A stretch of 5,087 bases of DNA, from assembly GCA_900556205.1 (NCBI GenBank), contig USNX01000110.1, positions 1 through 5,087 of the forward strand, written 5' to 3'. Within the stretch, counting starts at the first letter, position 1. Every line of letters starts with the position of its first letter. Source of the DNA: an uncultured Collinsella sp. Lineage in GTDB: Bacteria > Actinomycetota > Coriobacteriia > Coriobacteriales > Coriobacteriaceae. The translations under genes and the position numbers were made by a program. Positions 1 through 5,087 of this stretch are shown piece by piece. The notes below the pieces were generated by a model. It ran no database searches. It had not been told where the DNA came from and saw nothing but the letters and a program-made list of their open reading frames with translations.

Positions 1-538
<538 letters not shown>

Positions 539-584
539 AAAAATTTAGCGGGAACGATGAAGCGTGTCAGCCCGTCGTTCCCGC
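539..584 (-). terminator. Rho-independent terminator after mazG
   Basis: A perfect 10-bp inverted repeat (GCGGGAACGA at 548-557, TCGTTCCCGC at 575-584) encloses a 17-nt loop. On the minus strand it is followed by TAAATTTTT (547-539). It begins 4 bp past the mazG stop codon. There is no T-run on the plus side, so it acts on minus-strand transcription. It separates the larC2-yfcE-mazG unit from eno. Confidence 0.88.
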
Positions 585-588
585 AGTC

Positions 589-1449
589 TTACTCCTCCGC
601 CTTTGCGGCATCCCACAGGTCGTTGAGGCCGTGGGTCGAAAGCTCGGCAAGATCCACGTGAGCATCGGCCGCCATCCGCTCCATCGCGGCCCAGCGGCGG
701 CGGAACTTTGCCGTGCTGGCACGAAGGGCACTCTCGGCGTCAATGCCCTCTTTGCGTGCAACGTTGACCAGGGCAAAGAGCAGATCGCCAAACTCCATTT
801 CGCGCTCGGGCGAGCCAGGGGCCTCGGCCTCAAACTCGGCACGCTCCTCGGCGACCTCGTCCCACACGTCCTGGACCGTCTCCCACTCAAAGCCCACGGC
901 AGCCGCCTTGCGCGACACCTTCTGCGCCTGCATCAGCGCCGGTAGATGCGTGGGCACGCCGTCGAGCAGGCCCTCGGGCGCAGCCTCGCCTGCCGCCACG
1001 GCCTTGTCCTTGGCGGCTTTCTCGGCAAGCTTAACCTCGTCCCAAATCTTGAGTACCTCGTCGGAACTGTCGGCATCTACATCGCCAAACACGTGCGGAT
1101 GACGGCGGATGAGCTTGGCGTCGATATCGTGCGCCACGTCGGCCAGCGTAAACTCGCCGGCGTCAGCAGCAATCTGCGCATGCAGCACGACCTGCATGAG
1201 CACGTCACCCAGCTCCTCGCGCAGGTGAACCGCGTCGTCCGCCTCGATGCAGTCGAGCGCCTCGTAGGCCTCCTCGATCATGTTCTTGCCAATGCTGCGG
1301 TGCGTCTGCTCGCGGTCCCACGGGCAGCCGTCGGGCTGACGCAAGCGCCAGACGGTCTGCACCAGATGCTGCAGCTCGGCCGACGCGTCGACCAGCGTGG
1401 ACAGATTGCGCGAGCCCTCGGCATTTTGCTGAGCCATGTGCTGCGCCAT
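589..1449 (-). CDS. mazG: MazG nucleoside triphosphate pyrophosphohydrolase
   Basis: MazG hydrolyses (d)NTPs to NMP and pyrophosphate as a house-cleaning enzyme of the all-alpha NTP pyrophosphatase superfamily. The 286-residue product is close to the E. coli length (263) and shows the usual two tandem domains. The N-terminal domain has LRQPDGCPWDREQTH (36-50), then EExxE at E59-E60-E63 and ELGDV with E79 and D82. The C-terminal domain has EExxE at E201-E202-E205 and EFGDLLFALVN with E219 and D222. Both Mg-binding sets are therefore intact. The first ATG (1449-1447) is preferred because GGAGGAGG lies a normal distance upstream, inside the end of the preceding phosphodiesterase gene, which stops 2 bp away. 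An in-frame ATG four codons later is possible. It is the last gene of its unit, followed by a strong terminator. Exact substrate preference cannot be read from sequence. Confidence 0.95.
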   Translation of the reverse strand: MAQHMAQQNAEGSRNLSTLVDASAELQHLVQTVWRLRQPDGCPWDREQTHRSIGKNMIEEAYEALDCIEADDAVHLREELGDVLMQVVLHAQIAADAGEFTLADVAHDIDAKLIRRHPHVFGDVDADSSDEVLKIWDEVKLAEKAAKDKAVAAGEAAPEGLLDGVPTHLPALMQAQKVSRKAAAVGFEWETVQDVWDEVAEERAEFEAEAPGSPEREMEFGDLLFALVNVARKEGIDAESALRASTAKFRRRWAAMERMAADAHVDLAELSTHGLNDLWDAAKAEE

Positions 1450-1451
1450 GG

Positions 1452-2000
1452 CTATTCCTCCTCCAGGATCACGTGGCGGAACGCGCCGCCCTCGTAGATG
1501 CCGTAGCTGTGCGAGCCGTCCTTGGGGATGCTCACGCTACCGGGGTTGAAGAGCCACAGGCCCGGGTGCGCGGCGCTTTCCTCGTTGACCTTGATGTGCG
1601 TATGACCGTAGACGAGCGCGGAGCCCTCGGGCAACGCGGGCGCGTGGTCGACGCTGTTGTGCATGCCGGCGCCAAAGACATGGCCGTGCGTCAGGAACAG
1701 CTCGCGGCCGGTCTCGTCGAACAGCGTGGCGTAGTCGGCCATGACGGGGAAGTCGAGCACCATCTGGTCGACCTCGGCATCGCAGTTGCCGCGCACCGCG
1801 ATGATGCGGTCGGCCAGGGCGTTGAGCAGCGGGATTACGCGCTTGGGGGCGTAATCGCGCGGCAAGTCGTTGCGCGGACCGTGGTAGAGCAGGTCGCCCA
1901 GCAGCACGATGCGGTCGGGCTGCTCGGATTCGATGTCGGCGACCAGGCGCTCGGCCCAGTATGCCGAGCCGTGGATGTCGGAGGCGATGAGGTATTTCAT
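1452..2000 (-). CDS. yfcE: YfcE/MJ0936-type metallophosphodiesterase
   Basis: This is a calcineurin-like metallophosphoesterase of the small YfcE type; E. coli YfcE is 184 aa and this product is 182 aa. The dinuclear metal ligands are all present and in order: D8 and H10 in SDIHG, D36 in LLGDLLYHGPRN, N72 in GNCD, H105 in THGH, and H133 and H135 in GHTH. FNPGSVSIPK (151-160) is the typical terminal strand motif. YfcE proteins hydrolyse phosphodiesters in vitro, while their physiological substrate is unsettled. The start ATG follows GAAAGGAT with 7 nt spacing. The C-terminus ends EEE, and those GAG/GAA codons double as the Shine-Dalgarno of mazG, so the two are probably translationally coupled. 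The larC2-like gene ends 60 bp upstream with no clear promoter between, suggesting one transcript. The family is clear; the gene symbol is by similarity only. Confidence 0.9.
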   Translation of the reverse strand: MKYLIASDIHGSAYWAERLVADIESEQPDRIVLLGDLLYHGPRNDLPRDYAPKRVIPLLNALADRIIAVRGNCDAEVDQMVLDFPVMADYATLFDETGRELFLTHGHVFGAGMHNSVDHAPALPEGSALVYGHTHIKVNEESAAHPGLWLFNPGSVSIPKDGSHSYGIYEGGAFRHVILEEE

Positions 2001-2060
2001 GGGGAGATCCTTTCGAATGGGGTTGATATGGCTGGGCGCAGGATGTCGCCACCAGCCGCG

Positions 2061-2546
2061 TTATTCAAATCGCAGTGCCACGGCTTGCGCCGCCTGCATC
2101 ACGCGCTGGAGCGGCACGTTGTGCTCACGGGCAAGGCGGGCGCAGTCCTCGTACTCGGGTGCCGCACGCTCACTGCCGTCGGGCAGGGTGGCCACCTTGA
2201 CGGACACCTCGCCCCATGGCGTCGTTACGCGCTCAAAGCGGCGTGGCAGGCAAACGCGCTCCATAACCTGGCGACGGATACCATTGGTCGTGGTTTCCAA
2301 AAAGATGATCGTCTGCAGACGCTCGATATCCTCGTGAGCACAGATTACCTGTAGCTGCCAGCTGGGGCGGCCTTTCTTGCAATAGAGGGGCAGCCAATGC
2401 ACCTCGCGCGCACCCGCCTCGCGCAGGCGGTCGGCAGCGTAGGCGAGCACCTCGGGCGACGCGTCGTCGATGTCGCATTCCAGCTTGACGATGGTTTCGG
2501 GTGCATCGGTCTCGCGGGACAGTGGGGATGTGCTATCGCATTGCAT
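2061..2546 (-). CDS. larC2: Stand-alone LarC C-terminal domain (LarC2/DUF111-like)
   Basis: The 161-residue product matches the C-terminal half of LarC, the CTP-dependent nickel insertase that completes the nickel-pincer cofactor of lactate racemase. Family landmarks in order are ECDIDDASPEVLAY (23-36), LYCKKGRP (54-61), LETTTNGIRR (83-92), LPRRFERVTTPWG (100-112) and PEYEDCARLAREHNVP (130-145). The N-terminal LarC1 half (about 250 residues, starting with a DCFSGxSGDM-like motif) is absent, both in this protein and in the upstream DNA. The start is placed at ATG 2546-2544, which follows GAAAGGAT with about 10 nt spacing, the same RBS type as the next gene. The frame stays open upstream to 2693, but that extension is Pro/Arg-rich, lacks family similarity and would put the start beyond this RBS. 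It is the first gene of the minus-strand unit ending in mazG. Whether it acts in Ni-cofactor maturation or has another CTP-linked role cannot be decided here. Confidence 0.8.
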   Translation of the reverse strand: MQCDSTSPLSRETDAPETIVKLECDIDDASPEVLAYAADRLREAGAREVHWLPLYCKKGRPSWQLQVICAHEDIERLQTIIFLETTTNGIRRQVMERVCLPRRFERVTTPWGEVSVKVATLPDGSERAAPEYEDCARLAREHNVPLQRVMQAAQAVALRFE

Positions 2547-2554
2547 ACGGTCCG

Positions 2555-2563
2555 GATCCTTTC
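2555..2563 (-). promoter_or_regulatory. Ribosome binding site fixing the larC2-like start
   Basis: Minus-strand GAAAGGATC ends about 8-10 nt before the ATG at 2546. The same GAAAGGAT core precedes yfcE (2007-2014) and hisE (4243-4250) by 7 nt, and the plus-strand phosphatase has AAAGGAG. The shared motif supports this start over the in-frame ATGs further upstream. Confidence 0.65.
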
Positions 2564-2691
2564 CGCGCGGGCTCGTTTTGTTCATCCAAACGCTAGCACA
2601 TCGCGGGCGGCGCAGGGGCGGCGTCATGGGATAGGTGCGACTTTTGCTGGGCGCAAGTGCTGGCGCGCTCCAACGCCGGCCCGCTCCATTC

Positions 2692-2756
2692 AAACGTGTA
2701 CGTCAGCCTCCAAACATGTCATTTTTTGCAGCTTTTGGAGGCTGATGCACATGTTT
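2692..2756. repeat. Long imperfect palindrome (hairpin element A)
   Basis: Two 23-nt arms (2692-2714 and 2734-2756) pair around a 19-nt loop. The inner 12 bp, TCAGCCTCCAAA with TTTGGAGGCTGA, are perfect. The outer 11 positions have three substitutions, all transitions: two give G-U pairs on the plus strand and one gives A-C there (G-U on the minus). No T-run follows on either strand, so it is not a standard terminator. It sits in the divergent spacer about 130 bp before the phosphatase start codon. It resembles elements at 3811-3879 and 4651-4744 in design but not in sequence. A REP/MITE-like origin is inferred. Confidence 0.75.
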
Positions 2757-2848
2757 TGAGAGCGCAAGCGAGGCCGCACCGCGCGCCGCGCAGCCTTTCC
2801 AATCGATTTCGACCCCCGGCGTGCCCGGCGTGTTGAGAGCTGCGCCAT

Positions 2849-2854
2849 TACAAT
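2849..2854 (+). promoter_or_regulatory. Candidate -10 box of the histidinol phosphatase gene
   Basis: TACAAT matches the TATAAT consensus at 5 of 6 positions and would give a short leader of about 25 nt before the ATG at 2887. No convincing -35 lies 16-18 bp upstream; TTGAGA at 2833-2838 is only 10 bp away, which is too close. The assignment is tentative. Confidence 0.3.
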
Positions 2855-2886
2855 GGAGCGGATTCGCTTGACGCAAAGGAGCCGCC

Positions 2887-3798
2887 ATGTCTGCTTGCCC
2901 GCTGATCGATTGCCATACCCACACCTCGTTCTCGGACGGTCATGCCTCGTTTGAGGACAACGTTCGCGCCGCTGCTGCGGCCAGCTGCCGCGTCATGGTC
3001 TCAACCGATCATCTCGCCCTGCCCGCCAGCATGGACGCCAACTGCGAAGTGCAGGTTACTGAGGGCGACCTGCCGGCGCATCGTCTGGCTTTTGAGGACG
3101 CCCGCAAGCTCGCCGCGCAGATCACGCCGGAGCTCGAGCTTATCTATGGCTTTGAATGCGACTGGTACGAAGGTTGCGAGCCTTTGGTTGAGCGCTGGTC
3201 CGCGGGTGCCATAGTGCGCTTGGGCAGCGTGCATTGGATTGGCAACCCGGGCGATATCATGGCCGGTGCCGCGGGTACGGCGGGAACGGAAAACGTCGCT
3301 CGCCCCGATACGCCCGATTCCCTTTGCGGTTGGATCGACGACGACACCGACCTGCACGTTTGGGAAAACCTGGGCGTGCGCGGCGTGTGGGAGCGCTATG
3401 TCGACGACTGGTGCCGCGCCTGCGAAAGCTCGCTCAGCTTTGATGTGATGGCTCACCCTGACTTGGTCATGCGCTTTTCGAAGGAAGGCTTTACGCCCGA
3501 CTTTGACCCCGCACCGTTTTGGCAGCAGATGGCCGAATGCGCCCACGATACGGGCCGCCGCATTGAGGTCTCGACCGCCGCACCGCGCAAGGGCCTCGAC
3601 GACTACTATCCCACGACCGGATTGCTGCATTGCTTTGCCCACGCCGAGGTGCCGATAACTTTTGGCTCGGACGCACACCGCGCCTGCGACATCTGCTGGA
3701 ACATCCGTGAGGCCCAGGCACACGCCTACGACTGCGGCTACCGAACCTTCGGCATCCCCCACCTCACCGGAGAATGGGAGTCCACGCCCCTCGCCTAA
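2887..3798 (+). CDS. hisK: PHP-family histidinol-phosphatase
   Basis: The product most likely hydrolyses L-histidinol phosphate to histidinol (EC 3.1.3.15), the penultimate stage of histidine synthesis, using a PHP-domain trinuclear metal centre. Metal-ligand motifs are visible in order: HTH (H10, H12), TDH (D41, H42), FECDW (E90), GSVHWI (H116), AHPDL (H190) and GSDAH (D262, H264). The ATG at 2887 follows AAAGGAG with 5 nt spacing. At 303 aa it is about 30 residues longer than typical HisK/HisJ proteins (around 270). The excess falls in a Gly/Ala-rich insert at about residues 119-147, between GSVHWI and GWIDDDTD. It converges on hisE at the end of the his operon rather than lying within the operon, and this context supports the histidine role. 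Alternatives such as another small phosphoesterase of the PHP superfamily are less likely. The gene name follows the Gram-positive convention (hisJ/hisK). Confidence 0.87.
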   Translation: MSACPLIDCHTHTSFSDGHASFEDNVRAAAAASCRVMVSTDHLALPASMDANCEVQVTEGDLPAHRLAFEDARKLAAQITPELELIYGFECDWYEGCEPLVERWSAGAIVRLGSVHWIGNPGDIMAGAAGTAGTENVARPDTPDSLCGWIDDDTDLHVWENLGVRGVWERYVDDWCRACESSLSFDVMAHPDLVMRFSKEGFTPDFDPAPFWQQMAECAHDTGRRIEVSTAAPRKGLDDYYPTTGLLHCFAHAEVPITFGSDAHRACDICWNIREAQAHAYDCGYRTFGIPHLTGEWESTPLA

Positions 3799-3810
3799 CC
3801 ATCCCTTCAT

Positions 3811-3879
3811 AAGTTGCGGTGGAATAGGGATTGTTTTGCCTGATGAAGCGCTTAAACAGTCCCTATTTCACCGCAACTT
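3811..3879. repeat. Long palindrome between convergent genes (hairpin element B)
   Basis: Two 26-nt arms (3811-3836 and 3854-3879) pair around a 17-nt loop with 24 Watson-Crick pairs. The other two positions (3822 with 3868, 3831 with 3859) are G-U pairs in plus-strand RNA, so the sense transcript of the phosphatase gene would fold into an unbroken 26-bp stem. The arm begins AAGTTGCGGTG and the right arm ends CACCGCAACTT. It starts 13 bp after the phosphatase stop and ends 39 bp before the hisE stop. There is no T-run on either side. It could block transcription or protect the 3' ends of both convergent mRNAs, or be a REP-like repeat; both are inferences. Confidence 0.85.
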
Positions 3880-3918
3880 CCATGACCCCGTTACACCAAC
3901 AAAGACTGTCCCAAACGA

Positions 3919-4236
3919 CTAGTGGCGGCGGGCGTTGAGTTCGCCGGCCAGCTCGTCGAGGGTAATGCCGTAGCGCTCAAGCGTCACGAGCAAGTGGTAG
4001 ACCAGGTCGCCAGCCTCGTAGCGGATGTGATCGTGATCGTTATCCTTGCAGGCCATGATCACCTCGCTCGCCTCCTCGGCAAGCTTCTTGAGCAGCTCGT
4101 CCTCGACGTCGGTCAGCAGGCGAGCGGTATAGCTCTCCTGCGGCGATGCGTCGCGACGGCCGTGAATCACCTCGGCGAGCCCCGTCAGCGTCTCACCGAT
4201 ATTTCCATCCTGAACGTTTGCGGTGCGCACACCCAT
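3919..4236 (-). CDS. hisE: Phosphoribosyl-ATP pyrophosphatase
   Basis: HisE hydrolyses phosphoribosyl-ATP to phosphoribosyl-AMP and pyrophosphate, the second step of histidine synthesis (EC 3.6.1.31). The 105-residue product has the usual length for a monofunctional HisE. It shows the superfamily metal motif KLAEEASEV (E54-E55-E58) followed by YEAGDLVYHLLV (E74, D77, H81). It belongs to the same all-alpha NTP pyrophosphatase fold as the MazG encoded in this window. The ATG at 4236-4234 is preceded by GAAAGGAT with 7 nt spacing. It is the last gene of the visible his unit, 46 bp downstream of hisI, and is separate from hisI rather than fused as in enterobacterial HisIE. Transcription converges with the phosphatase gene, with hairpin element B between. 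Confidence 0.95.
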   Translation of the reverse strand: MGVRTANVQDGNIGETLTGLAEVIHGRRDASPQESYTARLLTDVEDELLKKLAEEASEVIMACKDNDHDHIRYEAGDLVYHLLVTLERYGITLDELAGELNARRH

Positions 4237-4282
4237 AGTTCAATCCTTTCTGGTTGGCCGAGCGTCTAATCGAGCGCCCGCC

Positions 4283-4612
4283 CTACGCGAGTTTCTTAAA
4301 GAAGCAGGTACGGTTGCCGGTATGGCAGGCCGGACCCGGCGAGTCAACCTTGACCAGCAGCGTATCGCTATCGCAGTCGGCCCAAAGCTCCTTGACCTCC
4401 TGCATATTGCCGCTCGTCGCGCCCTTGTTCCAGAGCTCCTGGCGACTGCGGCTCCAAAACCACGTGGTACCGGTCTTGAGCGTCAGCCCCACCGACTCCT
4501 CGTTCATCCAAGCAACCATAAGCACCTCGCCGGTGTCATACTGCTGAACCACACAAGGAATCAGCCCCTTGGCGTCGTATGTAAGCTTTGAAGGATCGGT
4601 TATCTCTTCCAT
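4283..4612 (-). CDS. hisI: Phosphoribosyl-AMP cyclohydrolase
   Basis: HisI opens the adenine ring of phosphoribosyl-AMP to give ProFAR, the third step of histidine synthesis (EC 3.5.4.19), as a Zn/Mg enzyme. The 109-residue product contains GLIPCVVQ (16-23), EVLMVAWMN (29-37), WNKGATSGN (61-69), the Mg-binding DCDSD (79-83) and [15 protein letters not shown] (91-105). The zinc cysteines are expected at C80, C96 and C103, all present. The chosen ATG (4612-4610) yields a typical N-terminus, with purine-rich GGGAAG close upstream. The frame continues upstream to an ATG at 4744, but the added residues have no HisI similarity and would be encoded by the palindromic element, so the long form is rejected. 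The gap to hisF is unusually long for this operon (141 bp). Confidence 0.94.
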   Translation of the reverse strand: MEEITDPSKLTYDAKGLIPCVVQQYDTGEVLMVAWMNEESVGLTLKTGTTWFWSRSRQELWNKGATSGNMQEVKELWADCDSDTLLVKVDSPGPACHTGNRTCFFKKLA

Positions 4613-4650
4613 TTCTCTTCCCAAGTTCAAACTTCGCAGGTCGGCGAGGG

Positions 4651-4744
4651 TTGTCCAGGTGCCGCAGGTTGCCGCGAAAGAGGAGCGACGCGTACTTTGG
4701 TACGCGAGCGACGGTTTGAGCGGCAAGATGCGGTGCCTGGGCAA
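4651..4744. repeat. 94-bp imperfect palindrome inside the his operon (hairpin element C)
   Basis: Two 25-nt arms (4651-4675 and 4720-4744) and a central 7-bp stem CGCGTAC/GTACGCG (4689-4695 with 4700-4706, loop TTTG) are in one register. A symmetric 13-nt internal loop separates them on each side. In the arms, 20 positions are Watson-Crick, three are G-U on the plus strand (A-C on the operon strand) and two are true mismatches. The internal loops carry a direct repeat GAGCGAC (4683-4689 and 4706-4712). The element fills most of the hisF-hisI gap, ending 10 bp from the hisF stop. It looks like an inserted repeat element that the operon tolerates; origin and effect are inferred. Confidence 0.75.
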
Positions 4745-4753
4745 GCCGCAGCA

Positions 4754-5087
4754 TTAGAAGTCCAACCTCACAGGAATACCTTGAGAGGCCATATACTCTT
4801 TGACTTCGCGAATGCTGAAGGTTCCAAAGTGAAAGACGCTGGCCGCCAGCACGGCATCGGCCTCGCCCTCAATCACACCCTCGGCAAAATGCTCGAGCGT
4901 ACCAACGCCGCCGCTCGCGATGACGGGGATTGGCACCGCGCGCGCCACGGCGCGGGTGAGCGCCAAATCGAAGCCGGCCTTGGTGCCGTCGCGATCCATA
5001 CTGGTGAGCAAGATCTCGCCGGCGCCGCGACGAGCCGCCTCCTCGGCCCACGCCACCGCGTCGATACCCGTAGCGTTGCGGCCGCCC
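4754..5087 (-). CDS. hisF: Imidazole glycerol phosphate synthase cyclase subunit, C-terminal part (runs off right edge)
   Basis: HisF, with the glutaminase HisH, turns PRFAR and ammonia into imidazole glycerol phosphate and AICAR, in the cytoplasm. The 110 visible residues begin [11 protein letters not shown] and include [30 protein letters not shown] and [22 protein letters not shown]. These are the later strands and phosphate-binding loops of the (beta/alpha)8 barrel, ending PVRLDF. Family HisF is about 250-258 residues, so slightly under half is here; the catalytic aspartates of the N-terminal half lie outside the window. It is read first in the visible part of the his unit, then hisI after a 141-bp gap occupied by hairpin element C. 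Its C-terminus looks normal, so the palindrome has not truncated it. Confidence 0.96.
   Translation of the reverse strand, partial: GGRNATGIDAVAWAEEAARRGAGEILLTSMDRDGTKAGFDLALTRAVARAVPIPVIASGGVGTLEHFAEGVIEGEADAVLAASVFHFGTFSIREVKEYMASQGIPVRLDF

Larger units (their letters stand above)
2547..2886. other. Divergent intergenic region, 340 bp
   Basis: This spacer lies between two divergently transcribed genes and must hold both promoters. I see no credible gene: the open frames crossing it have no family similarity and no suitable RBS. It contains the larC2 RBS, a 65-bp imperfect palindrome (2692-2756), a GC-rich stretch, a 2 x 9-bp tandem repeat CCCGGCGTG (2815-2832), a TACAAT -10 candidate (2849-2854) and the phosphatase RBS. 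On the minus side, a weak TG-extended box (TGCTAGCGT, near 2598-2590) is the only -10-like candidate for the larC2 unit. I do not trust it strongly. Confidence 0.6.

Noticed and set aside
946..1497. Plus-strand open frame opposite mazG
   Set aside because: It is antisense to both intact MazG domains and has no recognisable motif or RBS.
1473..2354. Plus-strand open frame of 293 codons opposite yfcE and larC2
   Set aside because: It overlaps two well-supported minus-strand genes, has no family similarity, and its composition is that of an antisense shadow in GC-rich DNA.
2061..2546. Programmed frameshift joining a LarC1 frame to this LarC2 domain
   Set aside because: None of the upstream frames encodes LarC1-like sequence, so there is nothing here to be joined.
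2547..2693. N-terminal extension of the larC2-like gene to the ATG at 2693
   Set aside because: The extra 49 residues are Pro/Arg-rich and unlike LarC, and the GAAAGGAT ribosome binding site lies just before the later ATG.
2815..2832. Tandem repeat of 9-mer CCCGGCGTG
   Set aside because: Two short GC-rich units are expected by chance in this composition, and nothing links them to a function.
2703..2924. Small minus-strand open frame across the divergent spacer
   Set aside because: It crosses palindrome A and the start of the phosphatase gene, with no RBS and no similarity.
3001..3810. Minus-strand open frame of 269 codons opposite the histidinol phosphatase
   Set aside because: The plus strand encodes all PHP metal motifs. 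The antisense frame shows no domain and starts inside the other gene.
3811..3879. Palindrome B as a classical Rho-independent terminator
   Set aside because: No T-run follows on either strand and the stem is much longer than usual, so I list it as a repeat element instead.
4613..4744. N-terminal extension of HisI to the ATG at 4744
   Set aside because: The extension would be encoded by the palindromic element and lacks HisI similarity; the shorter form has the family's usual N-terminus and length.

Overview
The window is GC-rich (above about 60% by eye) and densely coded. It looks like a stretch of an Actinomycetota chromosome, most likely Coriobacteriia (Collinsella-like). The lineage is an inference from composition, codon use, protein flavour and the recurrent GAAAGGAT-type ribosome binding sites; no marker gene in the window proves it. 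All recognisable genes are housekeeping or biosynthetic. I see no transposase, phage gene, CRISPR array, tRNA or rRNA.

Left part, minus strand: the first 132 codons of enolase (eno) run off the left edge. Upstream of eno is a leader region with a 10-bp direct repeat and a weak -10-like box. Next is a strong intrinsic terminator (539-584) that ends a three-gene minus-strand unit read as larC2-like, then a YfcE-type phosphodiesterase, then mazG. The phosphodiesterase stop and the mazG start are 2 bp apart.

Middle: a 340-bp divergent spacer (2547-2886) separates the larC2-like gene (minus) from a PHP-family histidinol-phosphatase gene (plus, 2887-3798). The spacer carries a long imperfect palindrome.

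Right part, minus strand: the distal end of a histidine operon, read as hisF (partial, off the right edge), hisI, hisE. The histidinol phosphatase gene converges on this operon end. The locus therefore supplies four histidine-pathway steps: the HisF cyclase half-reaction, PR-AMP hydrolysis, PR-ATP hydrolysis and histidinol-phosphate dephosphorylation.

The most notable non-coding signal is a set of three long imperfect palindromes (2692-2756, 3811-3879, 4651-4744). There is one in each gap over 100 bp in the right half of the window. Their arm substitutions are mostly transitions that keep G-U pairing. They look like repetitive extragenic hairpin elements, one of them lodged inside the his operon. 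The other item worth a look is a stand-alone LarC C-terminal domain without the LarC N-terminal part. I found no convincing evidence of a wholly new multi-gene system here.
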